This document shows positions 1-5,208 of a stretch of 5,208 nucleotides of DNA, piece by piece. Position 1 is the first letter of the stretch, and each line of letters starts with the position of its first letter. Position numbers and translations under genes: made by a program. The stretch lies in contig JACPVD010000012.1 in NCBI GenBank assembly GCA_016191895.1, forward strand, positions 1 through 5,208, given 5' to 3'. Under the pieces are notes generated by a model, which was not told the origin of the DNA, searched no databases, and worked only from the letters and a program-made list of their open reading frames with translations. Source of the stretch: Chloroflexota bacterium. Lineage in GTDB: Bacteria; Chloroflexota; Anaerolineae; Anaerolineales; Villigracilaceae.

Positions 1-248
1 CCGGCACGGGAACAAATTGCGTTAAATCCAAAACCGCAATTTACGACCGCGTTCAGTATATGTGGTTGTCCCGGCGATAATTGCCCGGCCGCCGGATATT
101 GGCTATTATGACATGCCCCAAAATAAATTAAATCCCCCATTCACACCAAGTTTGCGCCCGGTGCTTGCAAATATGTTGACTGACACCGGAAACAGTTCGC
201 CCGCAGTTCAACTGCGGGCGAACTTCAAAGCGACCGATACTTTCATAT
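1..248. other. Left-edge region without a confident gene
   Basis: Nothing here can be called a gene with confidence. Several frames stay open to the left edge. On the plus strand, frame 1 is open to a stop near 109-111 and frame 3 is open to a TAA at 78-80 (reading ...AIYDRVQYMWLSRR). On the minus strand a frame beginning with ATG at 140-138 runs 46 codons off the edge, but it has no good ribosome binding site. Any one could be the end or start of a neighbouring gene, and none resembles a family I recognise. The section nearest the S8 protease gene contains the hairpin at 194-224, listed separately. Base composition is less GC-rich than the protease genes, which fits mostly non-coding DNA. 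Confidence 0.4.
194..224 (-). terminator. Hairpin after the S8 protease gene, probable terminator
   Basis: A perfect 14-bp inverted repeat (194-207 pairs with 211-224, three-base loop) with a GC-rich core, GCCCGCAG against CTGCGGGC. It begins 25 bases past the stop codon of the minus-strand S8 protease. The tail on the minus strand is only GTTTCC, so the U-tract is weak. Termination may be incomplete, or the hairpin may mainly protect the mRNA 3' end. The plus-strand side has no T-run, so a bidirectional role is not supported. Confidence 0.6.
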
Positions 249-797
249 TTACGGCAAATTAAACGTCTTCACCAAAAAGACCGCCATCTGATCGCGCAGG
301 ACGGGCGAAGCGGGGCAATATTTTCCGCCGCCGCATCCGCCGGTGATTCCATCCGCCGCAAGTTTTTCGATCCAGTTGGCGGCGAACGATCCGACCGGCA
401 CATCGGTAAACATGCCTGTCGCTACTGGCGGGGAATATGCCGAGCCGTATTTAGCTCTTAAGAGGAAGATCGCCATTTCGGCGCGGGTCACATTGTTATT
501 CGGGCAGTATTTCCCGCTACCGCATCCCGATGTAATCCCCTCCGCCGCAAGTCGTTCGATCCATGCCGCGCCGAAACTGCCGGCCGGCACATCGCTAAAG
601 ATTGTTCCCGTCGCGGCGGGAGGCGAATATGCGCTTCCATGAATGCCGCGCAAAATGAAGATCGCCATTTGTGCGCGGGTAACGGAGGTTGTGGGGCAAT
701 ACATCATGGGTGAGGTACTGCATCCGCTGGTGATGCCGGCATTGTAAAGCCGCTCGATAAAGTCCCATGCCCAATAGGTGTTGGGCACATCCACAAA
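249..797 (-). repeat. Three SLH repeats of the S8 protease
   Basis: Codons for three tandem S-layer homology repeats beginning FVDVP, FSDVP and FTDVP. Each continues with WIERL-type helix residues, GIT[S/G]GC...YCP and a TRAQMA-like motif (VTRAQ, VTRAE, VLRDQ). In known SLH proteins three repeats bind secondary cell-wall polymer and hold the protein at the surface; that anchoring role is inferred here. Repeats are joined by linkers of the type GSAYSPP[A/V]ATG. The first repeat has a longer insert between its two cysteines than the other two. Confidence 0.9.
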
Positions 798-2432
798 AAT
801 GGAAGGCACGCCGGCAGCCTGTACCGCAGCATACGCATTTACGCGGCCATGGCCCATTTGCGCGTCGAATCCGCCGCCGTTGACGTCGTCGGCGGTGTCT
901 TGCAAAATCGTTTGCACTTCCGTCGCGGTCAGGTTGGGGTTGGCCGAAAGAATCAACCCGGCCACGCCGGAGACAACCGGAGACGCGCCCGAAGTGCCGT
1001 TGAATTCGGCGTAATAATTGCCTGCGCTATACCCGGCAGCGCCCATGATGTCGGTGGTGTATAGCCAGACGCCCGGCGCGGAAACGTCCAGCGCGGTGCC
1101 GTAGTTACTGCCCCAGTAATATTCATATCCGTTGCAAAGGTTATTGACCGGCTGCTTGCGCTGGTCGCACATGTTCGACGCGCCCACAGCGATCACCGTC
1201 GAAAGATAGCCGGGATAAGCCACCGAAGATAGATCGCTGTTTCCGGCGGCAAAGATCACCACAGCGCCCTTGCCGTCACGCCCAAGATTCTTTGCATTGG
1301 CAATGGCGTTGTTGATCACCGTGACCGATAGTCCGCCGCCCCAACTGTTATTCAAAACATCCGCGCCGTTTTGATACGCCCAGGTAATTCCATTGGCTAA
1401 CGTGGCGTCGGTGGTGGCCCAGTTGTTGCCGACGCTGTATGCGATTCGCACCGGCATGATTCGGCAGTCCCGGCACACGCCGGCCACGCCCATGTTGTTA
1501 TTGCCAAACGCCGCGGCAATACCGGCGACGCTTGTACCGTGCGCGTCGTTTCCCGAGGGATGCCCGCCGCTGCCGAGTCCGGTGGCGTCGTAGCCGGGCG
1601 CAAGTTTCGTGCTGTAATCCTGATGGTTTAAGTCCACGCCTTCATCGATCACAGCGATGATGACCGACGCGCTGCCGGTGGTGATGTTCCACGCTTCGGG
1701 CGCGTCGATGTCAGCATCGAGGGTCGTTCCTGCGCCGTTTTGCTGGGTATTGTTCAAATACCATTGATTGGGATAAAACGTATCGTTCGTCCCAGCCAAC
1801 GGGCCGGTGGGCGGCGTCGGACTCATTTTCTGGAAGATGCGGACAAAGTTCGGGGCGGAATGAATCGCGGCCCCACTTTCCTGATACCTGTTTGCCAGCG
1901 AAAGGAGATCGAGTTGCGCCTTGTCCGTTGCCCTCAGCACAAAGGTGTTCTCCTGCCCCAAAACCTCAGAGACAATTTCAACTCCGTAGGATGCGTTGAT
2001 GGCGTTGATCTTGTCCATGCCTGTGTTGGCGGGGAAGGTGACGATGAATTCATCTGTGATCACCATTTCCGCATCCGCGGTTTGGAAGACAGGGCTGATT
2101 TGTGAAACGGCTTTGCTGGCGCGGAGCGAATCGACCGTCGCGGCTGACTCTTTAACATTTGGCAGGAGAGCCAGCCTAAGGAGGGGAAAGAGGCGCGCGC
2201 CTTCCGTCGATCCCAGCGCCGCGGATTGTTCGGTTTCGTCATCGCTTGTAAACGTCACCGACACCCAGGATTGAGATGGGGTTAATGTAATCCGATGTCC
2301 GTCAGCGTAATAATAGTATTCCTGTTGTGCCCGCGCGACGCTTCCTGTGAGAAACGTCGAAACGATAATGATTGCCGCCCCGATTGCATTAAGCATTTTT
2401 GAAAACAAGCGCGGCGATTGAAATGTTTGCAT
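249..2432 (-). CDS. Secreted subtilisin-family (S8) serine protease with three SLH repeats
   Basis: Predicted extracellular endopeptidase held at the cell surface, 727 residues. In order: signal peptide (1-35, hydrophobic stretch then VARA before QQ); an N-terminal segment opening with four tyrosines; an inhibitor-I9/fervidolysin-like propeptide (about 126-200, FIVTFPANTG...); an S8 catalytic domain (about 219-540); three SLH repeats (546-599, 612-663, 675-727). The catalytic set is complete: Asp263 (AVIDEGVD), His298 (DAHGTSVAG), oxyanion Asn361 (LNNSWGG) and Ser481 (NGTSGASP). Four cysteines in the domain (VCRDC and a later C...C pair) may form disulfides. Translation could open 22 codons further up at 2498, but the ATG at 2432 is preferred: GGAGAA lies 5 bases before it and the signal peptide then starts correctly. 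The third SLH repeat has VLRDQ where VTRAQ is usual. It lies downstream of the M35 protease gene but is separated from it by a terminator. Family assignment is firm; the substrate is inferred to be broad. Confidence 0.95.
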   Translation of the reverse strand: MQTFQSPRLFSKMLNAIGAAIIIVSTFLTGSVARAQQEYYYYADGHRITLTPSQSWVSVTFTSDDETEQSAALGSTEGARLFPLLRLALLPNVKESAATVDSLRASKAVSQISPVFQTADAEMVITDEFIVTFPANTGMDKINAINASYGVEIVSEVLGQENTFVLRATDKAQLDLLSLANRYQESGAAIHSAPNFVRIFQKMSPTPPTGPLAGTNDTFYPNQWYLNNTQQNGAGTTLDADIDAPEAWNITTGSASVIIAVIDEGVDLNHQDYSTKLAPGYDATGLGSGGHPSGNDAHGTSVAGIAAAFGNNNMGVAGVCRDCRIMPVRIAYSVGNNWATTDATLANGITWAYQNGADVLNNSWGGGLSVTVINNAIANAKNLGRDGKGAVVIFAAGNSDLSSVAYPGYLSTVIAVGASNMCDQRKQPVNNLCNGYEYYWGSNYGTALDVSAPGVWLYTTDIMGAAGYSAGNYYAEFNGTSGASPVVSGVAGLILSANPNLTATEVQTILQDTADDVNGGGFDAQMGHGRVNAYAAVQAAGVPSIFVDVPNTYWAWDFIERLYNAGITSGCSTSPMMYCPTTSVTRAQMAIFILRGIHGSAYSPPAATGTIFSDVPAGSFGAAWIERLAAEGITSGCGSGKYCPNNNVTRAEMAIFLLRAKYGSAYSPPVATGMFTDVPVGSFAANWIEKLAADGITGGCGGGKYCPASPVLRDQMAVFLVKTFNLP

Positions 2433-2437
2433 AGATG

Positions 2438-2443
2438 TTCTCC
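2438..2443 (-). promoter_or_regulatory. Ribosome binding site that sets the S8 protease start
   Basis: GGAGAA on the minus strand, 5 bases before the ATG at 2432. The upstream in-frame ATG pair at 2498 has only a distant AGGA and would put 22 polar residues ahead of the signal peptide, so this site decides the start. A TATACT at 2474-2469 could be a -10 box, but no good -35 accompanies it. Confidence 0.75.
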
Positions 2444-2600
2444 ATGATGAAATGTATTCAAGTATTTTAGTATAAGCGGGCGGGTATAAAACCATCATCT
2501 GACAAAAGTCCTACGAGAATAGTAGCGGCTACAAGACCGGATTGGAAAGGAGCCCTGAAGTTCTCCTTGCGAACTCCGCCCATCTCGTAAATTCAACCAC

Positions 2601-2640
2601 AAAAACAACAATGCCCCCGAGATTTTCAGAGGCATTGTCG
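2601..2640 (-). terminator. Intrinsic terminator of the M35 protease gene
   Basis: Read on the minus strand, CGACAATGCC (2640-2631) pairs with GGCATTGTTG (2615-2606) as a 10-bp stem with one G-U pair and a 15-base loop. Five Ts (2605-2601) follow at once. It starts 13 bases past the TAA of the M35 protease gene and about 170 bases before the S8 protease start, so the two protease genes are probably transcribed separately. Confidence 0.8.
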
Positions 2641-2653
2641 GAAGATGATTCTG

Positions 2654-3205
2654 TTATGGAAGGTTGAATGTATTTACAAGGAAGACCGCCATTTGCGCGC
2701 GGGTCACATTCGCATCGGGACAGTAATTGCCGCCGCCGCATCCGCCGGTGATTCCATCTGCGGCCAGTTGTTCGATCCATGCCGCGGCCCAATAACTTGA
2801 TGGAACATCGGTAAAGATCGCGCCGCTTGCCGGGGGCGGGGTGTATGCGCTGCCATAGATGCTCCGCAACAGGAAGAAGGCCATCTGCGCGCGGGTGATG
2901 TTTGCTTCGGGGCAATAGGATGTGCCGCCGCATCCGCCGGTGATTCCTTCCGCAGCGAGTCGTTCGATCCATGCGGCAGCCCAGTGACTGGCTGGCACAT
3001 CGCTAAAAATTGTGCCAGTTGCCGCGGGAGGCGTGTATGTACTGCCATGAATGCCGCGCAGGATGAAGATCGCCATCTGTGCGCGTGTGACGCTGGCTTC
3101 GGGGCAATACCGCAACGGGTTGGAAGCGCATCCGCCGGTGATGCCGGCATCGTAGAGGCGTTCGATGTAGTCCCATGCCCAGTAGGTTTCGGGCACATCG
3201 GAAAA
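2654..3205 (-). repeat. Three SLH repeats of the M35 protease
   Basis: Tandem S-layer homology repeats beginning FSDVP, FSDVP and FTDVP, each with a paired-cysteine loop (GGC...YCP) and an intact TRAQMA motif (VTRAQ, ITRAQ, VTRAQ). They resemble those of the neighbouring S8 protease in order, linker type and final residues (both proteins end TFNLP). At DNA level one stretch of 29 bases is identical between the two genes (2730-2758 and 325-353). Confidence 0.9.
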
Positions 3206-4321
3206 CGTGGTATTGGTCACTTCGAGCGGCGGATTGTTTTCCGCAAAGTATTCATGATTATCCGCGTTCATCACAGCATTGGCCGGGTTGCTGATGGCAA
3301 GCGCCTTGGCGCCGGTTTGTCCGTAGACAAAGTCGTCGGTGCCGGCGACGATGTTGAAGTGGGTAATCTCATGGATGAGTGTGCCGGCCTTCGAGTCGGT
3401 GCCGGTGTTGGGCGCGCCCCAAAATGCGCCGCACAGGTAAATGTCATATGGAGAATCGGGGTAGACGTAAGCGTATACGCCGGGGTCGGCGCAGGTGCAG
3501 TCGAAATTCATTGGGCTGGCGGTATCGACCGCGTTTTGCACTGCGGTGAAATGATTCGATGCCGTTGTATAACGGCCGGCGTCGTAAACACCAAACCATG
3601 TGACATAACGCGCGCCCTGTTTGTCCGCCGCAAAATAAGCGACGGCATTGGCGGCATAGGTGCTGGCGGAATTCCGCGCTGTGATCAGGGCGCCTTGCTG
3701 ATCGGGGGAACAGCCGAAAAATCCATTTGTGCCGGTCACGACAAATGGGATGATTTTTTGGACGTTATGATTCACACCGGTTTTGATGGATAACGTCAAC
3801 CTGTTCGATCCGAGTCGGGCATTTGCGATCTGCGCGGTATTCGCGCCCGCGTACAAATCCGGGGATGACGCGTTGTATTCGACTTCGTAATTTCCCGGGG
3901 CAGACAGGTCGTAATACGCCGAAAGATCGACATCGCGGACGATGCGTTCGCCCCCGGCCAGCAGGATGTAATCCGCTTCGGTCGACGCGACCCGTTTCAC
4001 GAGTCGGCCGATATAGGCAACCGTCTTCCCGTTACGGGTGACTGTGAAAAGCGGCGCCTCGGTCCCATCTGTTGGGATCATCCACTTAAGGATTCGCAAA
4101 GGCTGGGTGTTGGGATTGGTGATCGTCACGCGCACGATAGAGTTCCCGGCAAAATTGGCGGCTTCCAGCTTGACCATTGCACCCGAAAGAGAATCCAGTG
4201 GGGAACTCTGCGCATAGGCAGATGGTGCGCTCCAGGAGCCTAAAGCAGCAAGTATCACCGCCAGAAAGAGGAGTGCAGATGTTGTTCCCTGCAAGAATGA
4301 AATACTATTTTTTGTTCGCAT
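2654..4321 (-). CDS. Secreted M35 peptidyl-Lys metalloendopeptidase with three SLH repeats
   Basis: Predicted surface-anchored zinc endopeptidase of the aspzincin (M35) family, 555 residues, likely cutting on the N-terminal side of lysine. In order: signal peptide (1-37, ending AYA before QSS); a beta-rich pro-region (about 38-197, with VDLSAYYDLSAPGNYEVEY); catalytic domain (about 198-366); three SLH repeats (373-426, 439-490, 503-555). Zinc ligands are His317 and His321 (HEITH, catalytic Glu318) and Asp330 in GTDD, followed by Tyr333. Compared from memory with Grifola frondosa MEP, these fit His117, His121, Asp130 and Tyr133 with a constant offset of 200. Asp354 and Glu357 (NADNHEYF) fit the two acidic residues that hold the substrate lysine. 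Cysteines 204, 275, 277 and 297 fit its two disulfides. The start is supported by GGAGGA 5 bases upstream. Unlike the fungal enzymes, it carries a bacterial wall-anchoring tail. Family is near certain; lysine specificity is a strong inference. Confidence 0.95.
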   Translation of the reverse strand: MRTKNSISFLQGTTSALLFLAVILAALGSWSAPSAYAQSSPLDSLSGAMVKLEAANFAGNSIVRVTITNPNTQPLRILKWMIPTDGTEAPLFTVTRNGKTVAYIGRLVKRVASTEADYILLAGGERIVRDVDLSAYYDLSAPGNYEVEYNASSPDLYAGANTAQIANARLGSNRLTLSIKTGVNHNVQKIIPFVVTGTNGFFGCSPDQQGALITARNSASTYAANAVAYFAADKQGARYVTWFGVYDAGRYTTASNHFTAVQNAVDTASPMNFDCTCADPGVYAYVYPDSPYDIYLCGAFWGAPNTGTDSKAGTLIHEITHFNIVAGTDDFVYGQTGAKALAISNPANAVMNADNHEYFAENNPPLEVTNTTFSDVPETYWAWDYIERLYDAGITGGCASNPLRYCPEASVTRAQMAIFILRGIHGSTYTPPAATGTIFSDVPASHWAAAWIERLAAEGITGGCGGTSYCPEANITRAQMAFFLLRSIYGSAYTPPPASGAIFTDVPSSYWAAAWIEQLAADGITGGCGGGNYCPDANVTRAQMAVFLVNTFNLP

Positions 4322-4501
4322 CTTTTTCCTCCAGCATATGAAAAGGGGATTGGAAAATCACGCTCTTTGGCAGTGTTTTCACCAAATACTCGCGCCGAAA
4401 TTCTAACCGATAATTTGCTACCGTACATCGAAACTCTTTAAGGTTTTAAAGAATCCAGCAGTGAATTATTGCACGGTAGAGAAACCGATAACAGAAATTA
4501 A
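4322..4501 (-). other. Leader and presumed promoter region of the M35 protease
   Basis: This 180-base gap must contain the promoter of the M35 protease, because a terminator lies immediately beyond it. I see no convincing -35/-10 pair; TAGAAT at 4405-4400 (minus strand) is the best -10, with a poor -35. It holds a 7-bp AT-rich inverted repeat (4435-4441 with 4446-4452, loop GGTT) and two copies of CCGATAA (4407-4413, 4485-4491). The GGAGGA ribosome binding site is at 4332-4327, with ATATGAAA at 4336-4343 close by. Confidence 0.4.
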
Positions 4502-4524
4502 AAGAGACCCGGTTAGGGTCTCTT
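4502..4524 (-). terminator. Intrinsic terminator of the small unknown gene
   Basis: On the minus strand AAGAGACCC (4524-4516) and GGGTCTCTT (4510-4502) form a perfect 9-bp stem with loop TAACC. The sequence runs on as TTAATTTC, so the stem end plus tail give a T-rich run. It lies 20 bases past the TAA at 4546-4544 and separates this gene from the M35 protease gene. Confidence 0.8.
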
Positions 4525-4543
4525 CGATATAATTCGATCGCGC

Positions 4544-4864
4544 TTACCGGCTTTGAACCTGCAAGTCGACTTTTACCCTGCCAGAAACCTTGTTCGCGGG
4601 CGAATGCGTGGATTTCTCCAGAATTTTCATTACCTTGGCCCGTGTCCCATTGTTCGAGAGGTTGGTCATCGAAAAACTATGTCTTGTCGAACGGTTCGGG
4701 GCAAAATCCATATTGATCGACAGGCGGAAATTTTCATCGGACTGATTAAGGTCCGATTCGAGATTGTCGATCACGGTTTCCACAAAACCCAGCAGGTTTT
4801 GCGCCGAAGCGTCGCTTTCCTTCGTCAGTATCTCGATTCCATCGAAGACAACTTTTTTGCTCAT
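4544..4864 (-). CDS. Small hypothetical protein, 106 residues
   Basis: I do not recognise this protein. It starts MSKKVVFDGI, has no signal peptide or membrane segment and should be cytoplasmic. Residues 16-43 (ESDASAQNLLGFVETVIDNLESDLNQ, acidic) look helical, 46-56 (FRLSINMDF) and 96-103 (RVKVDLQV) look like beta strands, and the middle (57-92) is rich in Ser, Asn, Thr and basic residues. There are no cysteines. The frame is open up to an ATG at 4951, but 4864 is chosen: AAGGAG sits 6 bases before it, whereas the upstream ATG has no ribosome binding site and lies inside an inverted repeat. It appears to be a single-gene unit with its own terminator. A real gene is supported by the ribosome binding site, the terminator and the length; a role alongside the proteases is not shown by the sequence. 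Confidence 0.75.
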   Translation of the reverse strand: MSKKVVFDGIEILTKESDASAQNLLGFVETVIDNLESDLNQSDENFRLSINMDFAPNRSTRHSFSMTNLSNNGTRAKVMKILEKSTHSPANKVSGRVKVDLQVQSR

Positions 4865-4870
4865 ATGCAA

Positions 4871-4876
4871 CTCCTT
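4871..4876 (-). promoter_or_regulatory. Ribosome binding site that sets the small gene's start
   Basis: AAGGAG on the minus strand, 6 bases before the ATG at 4864. It favours the 106-residue form over a 135-residue form starting at 4951, whose extra residues would be a hydrophobic stretch with no ribosome binding site ahead of it. Confidence 0.75.
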
Positions 4877-4950
4877 GGCTGTAAAACAAGCGAATAGAAA
4901 CGCATTAATGAGCAAAGGATATACCCGGTTGAGCCACGCGAGCGTTGTCA

Positions 4951-4972
4951 TTTCATGTTAATTTACATGAAA
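4951..4972. promoter_or_regulatory. Inverted repeat, possible operator
   Basis: TTTCATGT, six bases, then ACATGAAA: a perfect 8-bp dyad of the size and spacing typical of a dimeric repressor or activator site. It sits in the 5' leader of the small minus-strand gene, just downstream of a possible promoter on that strand (CTGACA at 5008-5003, 16-base spacer, TTTATT at 4986-4981). It could also fold as a weak RNA hairpin. Its half-site ACATGAAA differs by one base from the arms of the second dyad at 5067-5112. Confidence 0.5.
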
Positions 4973-4980
4973 CAGCTTCA

Positions 4981-5008
4981 AATAAACGTGTTGATCCACT
5001 TCTGTCAG
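4981..5008 (-). promoter_or_regulatory. Possible promoter of the small unknown gene
   Basis: On the minus strand CTGACA (5008-5003, five of six matches to the -35 consensus), a 16-base spacer and TTTATT (4986-4981, four of six matches to the -10). Transcription would begin near 4974, giving a leader of about 110 bases that starts at the inverted repeat. A perfect TATAAT at 5038-5033 on the same strand is an alternative -10, but lacks a -35. Confidence 0.35.
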
Positions 5009-5062
5009 GGGAATTAAAAAATTAAGGAAAAAATTATATGCCCACTTTGCCCGATAATTAGG

Positions 5063-5068
5063 TATAAT
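5063..5068 (+). promoter_or_regulatory. Possible -10 box for the right-edge gene
   Basis: A perfect TATAAT on the plus strand, about 68 bases before the ATG at 5136. No good -35 lies 16-18 bases upstream (TTGCCC at 5047-5052 is too close), so an activator or an alternative start may be involved. It abuts one arm of an inverted repeat (5067-5075). Confidence 0.45.
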
Positions 5069-5112
5069 ATGAAATTGCAATAATCGGATAATCGGATAAA
5101 CGGATTTCATAT
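5067..5112. repeat. Inverted repeat enclosing three tandem octamers
   Basis: ATATGAAAT (5067-5075) and ATTTCATAT (5104-5112) are perfect 9-bp inverted arms. Between them lie three head-to-tail octamers, ATAATCGG, ATAATCGG and ATAAACGG (5080-5103), and a short palindrome ATTGCAAT (5074-5081). The block overlaps the end of the plus-strand TATAAT and extends to 23 bases before the start codon, so it covers the likely transcription start and leader of the right-edge gene. It may be a protein-binding site or a leader structure. Confidence 0.55.
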
Positions 5113-5123
5113 CAAATACCTTT

Positions 5124-5130
5124 GGAGGGG
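5124..5130 (+). promoter_or_regulatory. Strong ribosome binding site of the right-edge gene
   Basis: GGAGGGG, with GGAGG ending 7 bases before the ATG at 5136. An in-frame TAA at 5097-5099 rules out any start further upstream of it, so 5136 is the clear choice. Confidence 0.75.
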
Positions 5131-5135
5131 AATCC

Positions 5136-5208
5136 ATGGGGATCAGTAAACATCGAAACACACAGCAAGACACCGCCTTTTCACAACCGCAACCGGCGGC
5201 AGAGGCGA
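5136..5208 (+). CDS. N-terminal fragment of an unknown gene, cut by the window edge
   Basis: Only 24 codons are visible: MGISKHRNTQ, then QDTAFSQPQPAAEA. The stretch is polar and rich in Gln, Pro and Ala, with no signal peptide or membrane segment in view; it looks like a flexible, low-complexity N-terminus. The start is well supported by a strong ribosome binding site, an upstream in-frame stop and a TATAAT box in the gap. It is divergent from the small gene at 4544-4864 and shares its control region. The family cannot be told from this fragment. Confidence 0.6.
   Translation, partial: MGISKHRNTQQDTAFSQPQPAAEA

Noticed and set aside
62..262. Plus-strand frame of 66 codons at the left end
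   Set aside because: It lacks a ribosome binding site, runs through the hairpin at 194-224 and overlaps the end of the S8 protease gene.
1740..2105. Open frame on the plus strand, 121 codons, antisense to the S8 protease
   Set aside because: It mirrors the propeptide and early catalytic region of the S8 protease and resembles no protein family.
2433..2498. Longer S8 protease starting at 2498
   Set aside because: It would put 22 non-signal residues before a normal signal peptide and lacks a well-placed ribosome binding site; GGAGAA before 2432 fits far better.
2529..2972. Open frame on the minus strand, 147 codons, overlapping the end of the M35 protease
   Set aside because: It is an out-of-frame reading of the SLH repeats with Arg-rich, unnatural composition, and it runs through the terminator at 2601-2640.
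2984..3793. Open frame on the plus strand, 269 codons, antisense to the M35 protease
   Set aside because: The opposite strand encodes a protein with complete catalytic motifs in this stretch. The antisense product is Gly/Val/Cys-rich without recognisable domains, and no ribosome binding site or promoter is evident.
4553..4897. Plus-strand frame of 114 codons opposite the small gene
   Set aside because: The minus-strand gene here has a ribosome binding site and terminator; the plus-strand frame has neither.
5067..5112. CRISPR-like or mobile-element reading of the repeats in the right-hand gap
   Set aside because: The 8-bp units are adjacent without spacers, and there is no transposase or target duplication nearby; a regulatory role is more likely.
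4958..5173. Minus-strand frame of 71 codons in the divergent gap
   Set aside because: It covers the tandem and inverted repeats and overlaps the well-supported start at 5136; no ribosome binding site was identified and the product resembles nothing known.

Overview
The window looks like a piece of a mid-GC bacterial chromosome. It carries two secreted, cell-surface proteases, one small unknown gene, and the first codons of a divergently transcribed gene. All genes that can be started confidently have clear Shine-Dalgarno sequences. Both proteases end in three S-layer homology (SLH) repeats of a cysteine-bearing type (GC...YCP followed by VTRAQMA). From memory, that SLH type is frequent in Chloroflexota of the Anaerolineae group. 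An anaerolineal host is therefore a reasonable guess, but no marker gene here proves it.

Layout, left to right. Positions 1-248 hold no confident gene; a strong hairpin at 194-224 lies just beyond the end of the first protease. Positions 249-2432 (minus) encode a subtilisin-family (S8) serine protease with signal peptide, propeptide, complete catalytic residues and three SLH repeats. A short intergenic gap with an intrinsic terminator (2601-2640) separates it from the gene at 2654-4321 (minus). That gene encodes an M35 aspzincin metalloprotease closely resembling fungal peptidyl-Lys metalloendopeptidase, also with signal peptide, pro-region and three SLH repeats. A 180-base leader follows, then a terminator (4502-4524) belonging to a 106-residue cytoplasmic protein of unknown function (4544-4864, minus). 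The AT-rich gap 4865-5135 is a divergent control region with inverted and tandem repeats and TATAAT boxes on both strands. A plus-strand gene starts at 5136 and runs off the right edge.

How the genes fit together. The proteases share the same export-and-anchor design and nearly the same C-terminal tail, so they probably work side by side on the cell surface to digest external protein: a broad-specificity serine endopeptidase and a metalloprotease predicted to cut before lysine. The hairpins behind all three minus-strand genes suggest separate transcription units rather than one operon. The most notable points are the intact lysine-specificity residues in the bacterial M35 enzyme, the shared SLH tails, and a set of related half-sites (A[C/T]ATGAAA) in the divergent control region. 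I found no CRISPR array, tRNA, rRNA, insertion sequence or clear evidence of a new multi-gene system.
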